58,659 bases of DNA from RUG11462 sp036308645. Its GTDB lineage: Bacteria; Bacillota; Clostridia; Oscillospirales; Acutalibacteraceae. Below the pieces are notes generated by a model. That model saw only the letters and a program-made list of their open reading frames with translations, was not told the DNA's origin and searched no databases. This document shows positions 50,921-58,659 of this stretch, piece after piece. Each line of letters starts with the position of its first letter. Position 1 is the first letter of the stretch. Location: positions 1 to 58,659 of the forward strand of contig JAXJVH010000028.1 of the NCBI GenBank assembly GCA_036308645.1, read 5' to 3'. Made by a program: the position numbers and the translations under genes.

Positions 50921-52003
50921 TTAGAAAATAACCGGACTGGAACTAAGATATTTTTTAACCATAAGCGCAATTTTAAATACAATTGCATGCTCAAATTCTC
51001 TAAGATCAAGACCTGTAAGTTTTTTGATTTTTTCAAGTCTGTAAACAAGCGTATTTCTATGAACGAATAATTTTCTTGAAGTTTCTGAAACATTAAGATT
51101 GTTTTCAAAGAATTTTTGAATGGTAAATAAAGTTTCCTGATCAAGGCTTTCAATAGAGCCTTTTTTAAACACTTCTTTTAAGAATGTTTCACAAAGAGTT
51201 GTAGGAAGTTGATAAATAAGTCTTGCGATACCTAAATTCTCATAACTTACAATGGTTTTTTCGGTATCAAAAACTTTACCTACTTCAAGAGCAATCTGCG
51301 CCTCTTTAAATGAAGAAGACAACTCTTTTATGCCGTCAACAATAGTACCTATGCCAATCACACAATGAGTATAAAACTCTCCCGAAAGAGTATCAATAAT
51401 AGAACGCGCTAATTTTTCAAGGTCGCCGCTTTCAATATTTTTCTTTGTTTCCTTAACAATGGCGATTTCAGTTTCACTGATATTAATAATAAAATCTTTC
51501 TGCTTGTCAGGGAAAAGATTTGAAACAACATCAAAAACAGAAACATCATTTTTAGTAACAATTCTTATAAGCAATACAACGTGAGAAACCTCGGTATTAA
51601 AATGAAGTTCTCTTGCTTTTATGTATATATCGCCCGGCATAATATTTTCAAGAATAATATTTTTCACAAAATTAGAACGGTCAAAATTCTCATCAAAATA
51701 CTGCTTGACATTTGTCATGGAAACGGCAATAAGATTAGCATAAGACGCCGTAATCTGATCTGTTCCTTCAACAAAAATAATATATTCGGGCTTGTCTGAT
51801 GTTCCGAAAGTTTTAAAGGTATAGTTACCTCTTACAAAAACATCATCATTAGCGATATCTGCAGCGGAAATGCCTAAAGGTTCTCCGATGAGGCTTACTT
51901 CGTTGCAAGCGCATACGGTATATGTATCGTCAACTACGCCTACCGTCCTCCCTACTGCTTCGCTCATTTGAGTTGCAACATTTTGAAAAAGTCTGTTTGA
52001 CAT
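50921..52003 (-). CDS. PucR/CdaR-type helix-turn-helix regulator
   Basis: 360 residues. The C-terminal region (about 300-352: NNLNVSETSRKLFVHRNT followed by LVYRLEKIKKLTGLDL) is the HTH_30 domain of PucR/CdaR regulators, and the middle is the associated GGDEF-like sensor fold. The ligand is unknown. It is upstream of ftsE in the same direction with a short gap, and may regulate or simply be co-transcribed with ftsE-ftsX. Confidence 0.88.
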   Translation of the reverse strand: MSNRLFQNVATQMSEAVGRTVGVVDDTYTVCACNEVSLIGEPLGISAADIANDDVFVRGNYTFKTFGTSDKPEYIIFVEGTDQITASYANLIAVSMTNVKQYFDENFDRSNFVKNIILENIMPGDIYIKARELHFNTEVSHVVLLIRIVTKNDVSVFDVVSNLFPDKQKDFIINISETEIAIVKETKKNIESGDLEKLARSIIDTLSGEFYTHCVIGIGTIVDGIKELSSSFKEAQIALEVGKVFDTEKTIVSYENLGIARLIYQLPTTLCETFLKEVFKKGSIESLDQETLFTIQKFFENNLNVSETSRKLFVHRNTLVYRLEKIKKLTGLDLREFEHAIVFKIALMVKKYLSSSPVIF

Positions 52004-52046
52004 AACGGTTACTCCTTGTGATTATTAAACATTCATACTTGTATAC

Positions 52047-52075
52047 ATTTTACACAAAACAAAGACGAATTTCAA
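52047..52075 (-). promoter_or_regulatory. Promoter of the PucR-type gene
   Basis: TTGAAA (52070-52075), 17 bases, TAAAAT (52047-52052) on the minus strand. The rest of the spacer up to 52336 is very AT-rich; it holds only this and the parB-like promoter. Confidence 0.7.
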
Positions 52076-52242
52076 GGGATTTTTTTAAAAAAACTAAAAA
52101 AACTCACAAAAATGTTTACAAATTTGAAACTTTTAACAAAAAACAGTTATTTTTTTGGCTCTTATTTCCAAAAAATAAACATTTTTTATTTTATACAAAT
52201 TATTTATTAAGATTTTGTTGAATTTTAATAAACACAAAAGAA

Positions 52243-52271
52243 TTGTATTATTTTGTGTAGAATTATATCAT
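52243..52271 (+). promoter_or_regulatory. Candidate promoter of the ParB-like gene
   Basis: TTGTAT (52243-52248), 17 bases, TATCAT (52266-52271). Confidence 0.45.
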
Positions 52272-52336
52272 AATGTGCGATGAAAATAAATAGATAATTT
52301 TTTCATAATATGGTAAAATATAACAGAGGTGATATT

Positions 52337-53119
52337 GTGCTTAATAAAAATAAGAAAATATATATGATAGCTTTAGACAATATATGCGAGAGTCCTTACC
52401 AGCCGCGCAAAAAAATTGATTATGAAAAATTAAACGGACTTATTGAGTCTGTGAGAAAAAACGGTATAATTCAACCGCTATGCGTAAGAGAAAAAGGAAA
52501 ACAGAGATATGAACTTGTTTACGGACACCGACGTTTGGCGGCGGCACAGGCGCTCGGTATAAAAGAAGTGCCTTGTATAATAAACAATATAGCCGACCGA
52601 GATTCCTTTGTTTTTGCGTTGATAGAAAATATACAAAGAGAAAATTTAAGTTTTATAGATGAAGCAAAGGCTATAAATGAGTTAATCAAAAAATACCGCA
52701 TTACTCAAACGCAAGCAGCAGAGACGCTTGGAATGACGCAGCCTGCGATTGCAAATAAATTGAGAATTTTAAAACTTTCGGAAAGACAGATTGAAAGAAT
52801 AAATAATTTTTCGCTTACCGAACGTCATGCAAGAGCTTTGCTTAGGATACAGGACGAAAAAACAAGAGATGATGTTTTAAGCGAAATTATTATAAGGAAT
52901 TTAAGCGTTGAGCAGGCAGACAAACTTATTGACAACATTTTAAAGCCCGATAAAAGCAAAAATGATAAAAACAGTTTTGTGGTAAAAGATGTTCGCTTGT
53001 TTGTTAATTCCATAAACAAAGCCATAAAAGTTATGAAATGTTCAGGAATTAATGCAAAATCCACAAAAGAAGAAGATGAAAATTTTATAAAATATACCGT
53101 TACAATTCCAAAAAATTAG
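52337..53119 (+). CDS. ParB/Noc-family DNA-binding protein
   Basis: 260 residues from a GTG with AGAGGTG upstream (an ATG at 52310 in the same frame has no such site). ParB N-terminal CTPase motifs are GHRRLAAAQ and ENIQRENLSFIDEA, followed by the KorB-type HTH (TQTQAAETLGMTQPAIANKL). The C-terminal dimer domain is short. No parA lies next to it and it is not beside gidB/mnmG, so I cannot say whether it is the chromosome-segregation ParB or a nucleoid-occlusion Noc-like paralogue. Confidence 0.9.
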   Translation: MLNKNKKIYMIALDNICESPYQPRKKIDYEKLNGLIESVRKNGIIQPLCVREKGKQRYELVYGHRRLAAAQALGIKEVPCIINNIADRDSFVFALIENIQRENLSFIDEAKAINELIKKYRITQTQAAETLGMTQPAIANKLRILKLSERQIERINNFSLTERHARALLRIQDEKTRDDVLSEIIIRNLSVEQADKLIDNILKPDKSKNDKNSFVVKDVRLFVNSINKAIKVMKCSGINAKSTKEEDENFIKYTVTIPKN

Positions 53120-53127
53120 TTTTTTGG

Positions 53128-53156
53128 TTGACAACACATATTTTTTGTGGTAATAT
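53128..53156 (+). promoter_or_regulatory. Promoter of the riboswitch/exchanger transcript
   Basis: TTGACA (53128-53133), 17 bases, TAATAT (53151-53156), placing the start of the riboswitch about 30 bases downstream. Confidence 0.8.
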
Positions 53157-53182
53157 ACCGAAAGAACATAAAGCAAAAAATC

Positions 53183-53300
53183 TTGAGGGAGTAGTCGGCG
53201 TAAATTACGCGGTAAGTCAACAATCTCAATCCTTTTTCGGATTTGGTTTACCTTAATTGATGAGACTTGAGTGCGGTAAATAATTATCTGTACTCCTCTC
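53183..53300 (+). ncRNA. Probable yybP-ykoY (manganese) riboswitch
   Basis: The RNA opens with GAGGGAGTAG and closes with TACTCCTCTC, forming the outer P1 helix. Two inner arms include GTCAACAATCTC with GATTTGG and GAGACTTGAG, the paired-arm layout of yybP-ykoY elements that sense Mn2+. It ends just before a terminator and a cation exchanger gene, the typical context. Recognised by eye and from memory, not by covariance search. Confidence 0.75.
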
Positions 53301-53318
53301 TTTTATACATTGAGTTTT

Positions 53319-53346
53319 AAGCAGGTAATTTTACCTGCTTTTTTAT
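53319..53346 (+). terminator. Terminator of the riboswitch expression platform
   Basis: Ten-base stem (53319-53328 with 53331-53340) and a T run, directly upstream of the exchanger gene. Ligand binding would be expected to prevent it from forming. Confidence 0.8.
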
Positions 53347-53378
53347 TTTTAATTTATTTTAAAGGAGATACAAATAAA

Positions 53379-54338
53379 ATGATTTACTTATTTTATGTCG
53401 TCTGTGCAGGACTTATGGTATGGCTTTCAAACAAGGCGTCGGTTTACGTAGACCTGCTTGATAAAAAGACAAATCTTTCGGGTGCTTTTATCGGCGGTGT
53501 AATGCTTTCTGCCGTAACTTCGCTGCCCGAACTTTTTACAAGTCTGACTTCGACCGTTTACCTTGATAAACCGGGACTTTGCATCGGCAACATATTGGGA
53601 AGCGATTTATTTAATCTCACGGTGCTGGCTGCCTTAATGATTATATTTTTCAAAGGATATTCTACCGCAAAAGTTGCAAAAAGCCATATAATCGTTTCAA
53701 TAATTGTTATGGCTGTTTATATCTTGATGCTCCTTAATTGGCAGGGTGCGCTTATCGGCGGTCTTAAATTCGGCTCATATACCGTAAGCATTTTAACAGT
53801 TTTCATAATTATACTCTATGCTTTCGGCGTAAAGTATATGGCGGGTGACGAAAGCACAACCGAAGAAGATGATACAAATTCAAATCTTACAGTTAAACAA
53901 ATAGTAACGAGATTTATACTTGTTAGCGTAGGAATAATTACGGTAAGCATTATTATCACAAATCTAACCGATAAAATTGCGACAAAATTAGGACTCGGCG
54001 TAGGACTTGCAGGAGCAATTTTCTTGGGTGTTGCGACATCGCTACCCGAACTTGTTTCAACCTTTTCGCTTTTTAAATTAAAAAATTATAATGTCGGAAT
54101 AGGTAATATAATAGGAAGCAATATTTTCAATTTTCTTATATTAAGTATAGCCGACATTTGCTATATCGGGAACAAAACGGTTTTCAATTATTCAGACCCG
54201 AAAAATATAAATCTTCTTGTTTTCGGTGGTATTGCAAATCTTGTAATGCTGCTTTCATTCAAATTTAAAAACAAAATCACGCAAAGTATCGCAGCGCTTA
54301 CCGTAATAGCCTGCTATATTGCTTTTTTGGTAATCTAA
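53379..54338 (+). CDS. CaCA-family cation exchanger, probable Mn2+/Ca2+ exporter
   Basis: 319 residues with about ten membrane helices. The two alpha repeats are clear: TSLPEL at 47-52 with GNILGSDLFN at 70-79, and TSLPEL at 220-225 with GNIIGSNIFN at 242-251. The first repeat has Asp where Asn is usual (GSD). Such exchangers export Ca2+ or Mn2+ against Na+ or H+. The riboswitch upstream makes Mn2+ efflux the likely role. AAAGGAG precedes the ATG; an open frame extending to 53310 runs into the terminator and is not used. Confidence 0.9.
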   Translation: MIYLFYVVCAGLMVWLSNKASVYVDLLDKKTNLSGAFIGGVMLSAVTSLPELFTSLTSTVYLDKPGLCIGNILGSDLFNLTVLAALMIIFFKGYSTAKVAKSHIIVSIIVMAVYILMLLNWQGALIGGLKFGSYTVSILTVFIIILYAFGVKYMAGDESTTEEDDTNSNLTVKQIVTRFILVSVGIITVSIIITNLTDKIATKLGLGVGLAGAIFLGVATSLPELVSTFSLFKLKNYNVGIGNIIGSNIFNFLILSIADICYIGNKTVFNYSDPKNINLLVFGGIANLVMLLSFKFKNKITQSIAALTVIACYIAFLVI

Positions 54339-54350
54339 ATTTACAAAAGA

Positions 54351-54391
54351 AAAACACCTTTGGTTTTCAAAACAAACCGAAGGTGTTTTTT
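54351..54391. terminator. Bidirectional terminator
   Basis: Long stem (ACACCTTTGGTTT with AAACCGAAGGTGT, one mismatch) with A and T runs, between the exchanger and the leftward kinase-like gene. Confidence 0.85.
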
Positions 54392-54412
54392 ATTATAAAC
54401 AAAATGTTAAAA

Positions 54413-55018
54413 CTAATTTTCAAAGAAAGTTTTAGCGGCCTCAATAATTAAATCCGACGCTTTATCAATACCGTATGCCGCTGAATTAATAAGCAAATGA
54501 TAATTCTTTCTGTCGCCCCATAAACGGTCGCAATAATAATTATAATGTCTTGCTCTGGTTTTATCACGGGTTTTAATAAGTTTTGAAACCTGTTTATCCT
54601 CAAATCCGTAATCATTTACAATGCGTTTCATCTTGTAAGCCTCATCGGCATAAACAAATACATTAAAGCATTTTTTGTCGCGAAGAACATAGTCGGCGCA
54701 ACGTCCTACTATTACGCAAGAGCCTTTGTCGGCAAAATCTTTAATAGCCTTGCTTTCGGAAACATAAATTTTATCTACAAGAGAAGTTCCGCTTACTCCG
54801 AACTGACCGCCCGAAGTTGCAAGATTAAAAAGAATACTGTTTGAGAAAGTCTGCTCTTCTTTTTCAATAAATTCGGGCGATAAACCGCTGCTTTGAGCCG
54901 CTTTATCAATAATAGCCTTATCATAATAATTAATACCGAGTTTTTTTGCGACTTCCTCGCCTATTTTTCTTCCGCCGGAGCCAAACTCACGGCTGATAGT
55001 AATAATTAAATCATTCAT
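54413..55018 (-). CDS. Cytidylate-kinase-like protein
   Basis: 201 residues. ITISREFGSGGRKIGEEVAKKLG is the P-loop-bearing start of the cytidylate kinase-like family, with VIVGRCADYVL and RDKTRARHYNYYC later; it is related to but distinct from housekeeping Cmk. The substrate is not established. The start at 55016-55018 has GGGAG nine bases upstream. It has its own promoter and the terminator at 54351-54391. Confidence 0.85.
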   Translation of the reverse strand: MNDLIITISREFGSGGRKIGEEVAKKLGINYYDKAIIDKAAQSSGLSPEFIEKEEQTFSNSILFNLATSGGQFGVSGTSLVDKIYVSESKAIKDFADKGSCVIVGRCADYVLRDKKCFNVFVYADEAYKMKRIVNDYGFEDKQVSKLIKTRDKTRARHYNYYCDRLWGDRKNYHLLINSAAYGIDKASDLIIEAAKTFFEN

Positions 55019-55050
55019 TATAATGCACTCCCTACATTTGGTATATGAAT

Positions 55051-55079
55051 ATAATAGCACACTTTTCTAAAAAAATCAA
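55051..55079 (-). promoter_or_regulatory. Promoter of the kinase-like gene
   Basis: TTGATT (55074-55079), 17 bases, TATTAT (55051-55056) on the minus strand. Confidence 0.65.
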
Positions 55080-55129
55080 TATTATTTTCGTTAATTTGTG
55101 CAAAATTCATAAATTAATAACAAAAAAGT

Positions 55130-55154
55130 AAAGAATCGGAAACACCGATTCTTT
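55130..55154 (-). terminator. Terminator of the PHP-MGMT unit
   Basis: Perfect ten-base stem (55130-55139 with 55145-55154) overlapping the MGMT-like stop codon, then a T run on the minus strand. Confidence 0.8.
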
Positions 55155-55455
55155 ATTCTTTCCACAAATATTTTCCCAAATCAACTTTGCCGTCTGTAAA
55201 TTCAACACCGTCGACTTTCAACAGTTCAATTTGTGCGTTTTCACCGCCGAAAGCAAATGCGCCCGACGCTTCGCCGAAACGATTAACCACTCTGTAACAA
55301 GGGATGTTTTTCGGGTCGGGATTTACGTGCAAAGCATATCCTACAATCTGTGACCAATGCGGATTACCTGCAAGACGCGCTATTTGACCGTAGGTTGCAA
55401 CTTTGCCTTTAGGAATACGCTTCACAACCTCATAAATTCTCTCAAATGTATTCAT
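55153..55455 (-). CDS. MGMT-family DNA-binding protein
   Basis: 100 residues, only the DNA-binding domain of O6-alkylguanine transferases. The winged helix has PKGKVATYGQIA, and the active-site loop reads PCYRVV with C53. In repair enzymes it is PCHRV, and in the short ATL proteins the Cys is replaced, so here the Cys is kept but the His is Tyr. A repair or damage-sensing role is possible but catalysis is uncertain. It starts seven bases after the PHP gene stop, so the two are one unit. Confidence 0.85.
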   Translation of the reverse strand: MNTFERIYEVVKRIPKGKVATYGQIARLAGNPHWSQIVGYALHVNPDPKNIPCYRVVNRFGEASGAFAFGGENAQIELLKVDGVEFTDGKVDLGKYLWKE

Positions 55456-55462
55456 ATTTTAA

Positions 55463-56476
55463 CTACTTCCATTCGTCGGAAAAATATGCTCTTGTATTAG
55501 CGTGGCGGCCGTTTTCATCTATTACATCAAAACGGATATACTTAAATCTATCCTCAACATTAAAACAAGCAGATGTAATATATTCGCCGTCTTTTGCAAA
55601 AAATCTTTTGATATGACGGATACCTGTCGCCATAATTATATCTTTAACATTTGAACAGGTAATATGCGCTACACCGTCCTCGATATATAAATCAAAAATT
55701 TGAGGGCCTTGAGAACAGTAAAATTCCTGATTTTTAAGCGCGCTGAATATCGACTCATAACTTAAATCTTTTGCCTTAATCATATTAAAACCGCCAAAAG
55801 TACCGCAAAACCTGTTATCTTCGGTAATTGGATTATGGTTGTCATCAGCCATTTGCGGAGAAAGTCTTATATTATGCCTTGACATAATATCATAAGCATA
55901 AATATCATACTCCGGCCAGCCCAAATAAACATTGTCGGTATTATAAATCTCAAGTGCAAAAAGCCCTTTGTATTCGCACAATTCCGACGGTTCTTGAAGC
56001 GACCAATAAGGATGATTAAGACAAACAATAAAGTTTTTATCATTAGCCTCTTTTATCAAATTATTTATAAACTCGGGACTGTATTCACGATTACATATTT
56101 CACCGTAATACCGTACAGAATTTTTAACCTCGTCGCCTGCAAACCAAATACTGTCGGGATTATAACAAATCTGCTTTACATTATGCTTATCCCCGCTGTA
56201 AAGATTAAGATGAGCGCACTTATTTTGCGTCCAATCATCTGATTTATTCTCATTAATTGAAAGTTCATAACCGTTAATAAAAATAAAATCTTCATCATCA
56301 TAACAGGTATAGTCTTTAAGCACTTCGTGTTCTGTGATGCAAAGAACGCTGTAGCCGCGCTTTTTAAATTCGGCTTTCAACTGTTCGGGAGTAAATCCAC
56401 CGTCAGAGCCTGTCGAGTGTGCATGAAGATTTGCTTTATAAAAATTGCCCTCTTTAGGCAAAAGATACTTTTTCAA
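55463..56476 (-). CDS. PHP-domain metallohydrolase-like protein
   Basis: 337 residues. The PHP motifs NLHAHS (H18, H20), CITEHE and CLNHPYW indicate a trinuclear metal site, with MADDNH later. PHP proteins are phosphoesterases, but the substrate is unknown here. The C-terminal ~90 residues form an extra beta-rich region. Start TTG with AGGTGG upstream. Followed by the MGMT-like gene. Confidence 0.85.
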   Translation of the reverse strand: MKKYLLPKEGNFYKANLHAHSTGSDGGFTPEQLKAEFKKRGYSVLCITEHEVLKDYTCYDDEDFIFINGYELSINENKSDDWTQNKCAHLNLYSGDKHNVKQICYNPDSIWFAGDEVKNSVRYYGEICNREYSPEFINNLIKEANDKNFIVCLNHPYWSLQEPSELCEYKGLFALEIYNTDNVYLGWPEYDIYAYDIMSRHNIRLSPQMADDNHNPITEDNRFCGTFGGFNMIKAKDLSYESIFSALKNQEFYCSQGPQIFDLYIEDGVAHITCSNVKDIIMATGIRHIKRFFAKDGEYITSACFNVEDRFKYIRFDVIDENGRHANTRAYFSDEWK

Positions 56477-56542
56477 TTACAACCACCTCTTGCACACATT
56501 TTACCATATATAAATTTAATATTCAAGAGAAAAAATAAATAA

Positions 56543-58609
56543 TCAAAGCGTATTTCCGACCACCATAAAAGCGTCGCTGTTAATTCTTTTATCGGAAATC
56601 TTTAAGTCGCCTTTATAAACATCTATACCCACAGACTGCGAAACACCCCAATTTAACGGATTAGCATTTTCGCCGCAATTAATAAACAGAGTGAATTTTT
56701 GTCGGTTTTCGTTTAAAACTCTCGGAAATTTAATCTTAAAATACGCAAATTTTTCATCCTTTGATTTAAAACTTTGAACGCTGACAGTTTTACTCGCCAC
56801 AATAATATTTTCGGAGTTTTTAATTTTTAAGTCTATTGTATAATTATTATTTTTAAATACATTTAAACTTTCGCCTTTATAAACATATAGTTTTACAAAA
56901 TCAAAACTTTTATCGGTATAAAACTCTTGAGAAAAAGATTTTGCAGATATCGCTTTAGCAAATTTTTTATCAAAATAATTTATTGAATAATCGTATTTTT
57001 CTTTATGAGTTTCATGGCTTTTTAAATAATTAAAACCAAAACCGCCTGTGAAAATCAGCGAAACCGCCATACACAAGGAAAAGACAGCGCTTACAGGAAA
57101 CTTACCTTTTAATTTATACGAAAACTTAATCTTTTCATTTGTTTTATCCAAACCGTATGCCGCTAAACTCAAGAAAAACAAAGTAAACGGCAAACTGTAT
57201 GACTGTTTTGATTCCCAAAATAAATAAAAAACAAATCCGCCGAAAGCCGTAATAATAAAAGGCATAAACCAACTTACATTTTGTTTTGAGAAAATCAAGC
57301 AAACAAGCGCTATAAGCATAAATAAATAGGTAAAAGCCCTGAATCCTTGACAATATAACAAAAACAAATAATTGTTTTCACCGTTTAAATATTTATAAGC
57401 CGAAGAATAACTCTGCTGCCTATTTATTCTTAACCTAATCTCATGACTGCCGTCGGTAAACGTATAAACCGTTTTTTTAGCGAAATGTTTTGCGGTACCG
57501 ATAACGCCTTTATCCGCAATTCTTCTTTTTATTTCCGCTAAATTTCCTTTTACTTTTGCACTCTTTGTTTCACCGAAATTTTCTGTCAAAACAGGGTCGT
57601 TGTAATCAAGTTTTCCTGTATCGCCAAGCCCCATCATTACCCAATGAGTAATAGGAAAATTATATTTTAAAGTGCTTTCAAACCGCTCGTTTACTTTTGA
57701 AGACAACGGAACAAAAACAACCAAAAACACAAGCAGAAAAGAAACTGCGCAAACAGATAATTTAACAAGATATGCTTTTTTTAATCTTAATCTTACAATT
57801 CCTATTACCGCAAAAGCAATTAGCGGAAAAATCGAAGTAGGTCTTAATAAATATCCGATTGCTGATAAAATTGCTGTTATAACACAGAAAATAATTCTTT
57901 TTGCCGTTGATTTTTCACGTTTTGCCAAAAGGCAAAAATACAATATTGCCGTCATAAAAGGAAGGCTGAAAGTAAGCGTATAAACCCATTCGATATGAAA
58001 ATACAGCGAAGGATTAACGGTGAAAATCAACAAGGCTTTAGCGGCAAAACGTTTTTTAAATAAAAGTTTTACGCTTAAATACATAAAAACTACCGAAACA
58101 AAAATCAAAAAAGCATTCAGCAAGCGGGCAAAAAGCAAAAATGAGGTTATGCCGAATACTTTTAAAATGCTGAAATAAACATATAAAATCGAGATAAACA
58201 TATTATTATTGCTGTAATGGCAAAAATAACGATAATAAACGTCGGTTTCATCTATAAAAGGATTTTCTCCGTTTACAAAACCTATCGCAGTATCAATACA
58301 TCTGTAAGAATCGGTAGTAGGAATTGATGAAAAATTACAAATAAAAAACAACTCAAACAAAGCAAAACCGAAAAAGCAGAAAAACACAAAATAGTTTAAC
58401 TGCTTATCATTTATTTTATCTATAATTTTAAAGCCTGAAAATACCGCCAAGAATACTATCAACGCAGAAAAAATAACAGGCAGAATATTTTTTGTACTGT
58501 ATTCGCTTTCGGGATTATACATTAATGTATAAATTAAAGACAAAAGCACAAAACCCGAAAGCAGAACAACAATTATTTTATTAAAAATATTATCAATTTT
58601 ACTGTTCAT
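56543..58609 (-). CDS. Large membrane glycosyltransferase-like protein
   Basis: About 688 residues. Roughly 12 or more membrane helices in the first two thirds, with an acidic first outer loop (PTTDSYRCID) and long following helices, match the GT39/GT83-type (PMT/ArnT) fold. A soluble C-terminal beta domain follows (about 540-688). It would transfer a sugar from a lipid carrier to a cell-surface acceptor; none can be named. The start at 58607-58609 has GGTG upstream. An in-frame ATG at 58640-58642 would add 11 residues. Confidence 0.7.
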   Translation of the reverse strand: MNSKIDNIFNKIIVVLLSGFVLLSLIYTLMYNPESEYSTKNILPVIFSALIVFLAVFSGFKIIDKINDKQLNYFVFFCFFGFALFELFFICNFSSIPTTDSYRCIDTAIGFVNGENPFIDETDVYYRYFCHYSNNNMFISILYVYFSILKVFGITSFLLFARLLNAFLIFVSVVFMYLSVKLLFKKRFAAKALLIFTVNPSLYFHIEWVYTLTFSLPFMTAILYFCLLAKREKSTAKRIIFCVITAILSAIGYLLRPTSIFPLIAFAVIGIVRLRLKKAYLVKLSVCAVSFLLVFLVVFVPLSSKVNERFESTLKYNFPITHWVMMGLGDTGKLDYNDPVLTENFGETKSAKVKGNLAEIKRRIADKGVIGTAKHFAKKTVYTFTDGSHEIRLRINRQQSYSSAYKYLNGENNYLFLLYCQGFRAFTYLFMLIALVCLIFSKQNVSWFMPFIITAFGGFVFYLFWESKQSYSLPFTLFFLSLAAYGLDKTNEKIKFSYKLKGKFPVSAVFSLCMAVSLIFTGGFGFNYLKSHETHKEKYDYSINYFDKKFAKAISAKSFSQEFYTDKSFDFVKLYVYKGESLNVFKNNNYTIDLKIKNSENIIVASKTVSVQSFKSKDEKFAYFKIKFPRVLNENRQKFTLFINCGENANPLNWGVSQSVGIDVYKGDLKISDKRINSDAFMVVGNTL

Positions 58610-58659
58610 ATACGCACCGACTCTACTGCAAATATGTTTCAATAATAAATCTCGGACGG

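Noticed and set aside
52080..52200. T- and A-rich hairpin (about 52149-52175) as a terminator
   Set aside because: It lies between divergent promoters with no gene ending there; probably composition.
52310..52336. Upstream ATG start for the ParB-like gene
   Set aside because: No ribosome-binding site; the GTG at 52337 has AGAGGTG at the correct distance.
52337..53119. Chromosome origin beside the ParB-like gene
   Set aside because: I saw no DnaA-box cluster, no dnaA, parA, rsmG or mnmG, so nothing supports an origin here.
53310..53378. Extended start for the cation exchanger
   Set aside because: The extra codons run through the riboswitch terminator; AAAGGAG supports the ATG at 53379.

Overview
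The window is about 58.7 kb of AT-rich bacterial chromosome from a spore-forming member of the Clostridia. Several features point there: Firmicutes gene orders (tig-clpP, rplS-lepB-rbgA-rnhB, yqfC-yqfD-phoH-ybeY-era-yqzL-recO), sporulation genes (yqfC, yqfD, ylbJ and a spoIVFA/spoIVFB-like pair), a tyrosine T-box, a probable yybP-ykoY manganese riboswitch, NfnAB, rubrerythrin and 2-hydroxyacyl-CoA dehydratase-type activation proteins of strict anaerobes. A cohesin-domain surface protein and a domain-inverted GH3 beta-glucosidase suggest a fibre-degrading, Ruminococcus-like (Oscillospirales) gut lineage. That placement is inference.

Layout. 1-9.8 kb: clpP (cut by the window edge), tig, a phosphoesterase, thrC, then a leftward rplS-lepB-rbgA-rnhB-yraN-dipeptidase run, with a divergent dus gene. 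10-15.8 kb: an ATP-dependent activase and its dehydratase-like partner, then a coupled SpoIVFA/SpoIVFB-like pair. 15.8-19.7 kb: a small accessory island holding a DUF6173-like protein and a MmeI-type single-chain restriction-modification enzyme, flanked by copies of a short hairpin repeat. 19.7-26.7 kb: tyrS with its T-box, the cohesin protein, a membrane protein, rubrerythrin, a small regulator, purA and a YeiH-type transporter. 27-38.2 kb: ylbJ, then a long rightward housekeeping run from yqfC to rpiB. 38.2-41.7 kb: a fold-back repeat, a sortase-type surface protein and nfnAB. 41.7-52 kb: leftward GH3, rluA-type/pdxY/dtd, S41 protease, and a PucR-type regulator with ftsE-ftsX-M23 peptidase. 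52-58.7 kb: a ParB/Noc-like protein, the riboswitch-controlled cation exchanger, then a kinase-like protein, an MGMT-like protein, a PHP protein and a large membrane glycosyltransferase-like protein.

Most of the window is core housekeeping. Promoters are unusually readable: many are near-consensus hexamers exactly 17 bases apart. The items most worth checking are a perfect palindrome filling the spacer of the beta-glucosidase promoter, a probable AUU start for ftsE, the repeat-flanked R-M/DUF6173 island with a 30-base palindrome, a roughly 200-base fold-back element, and tandem duplications at the 3' ends of two genes. I saw no rRNA, tRNA, CRISPR array, prophage or insertion-sequence transposase. 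I cannot claim a wholly new system from sequence reading alone.
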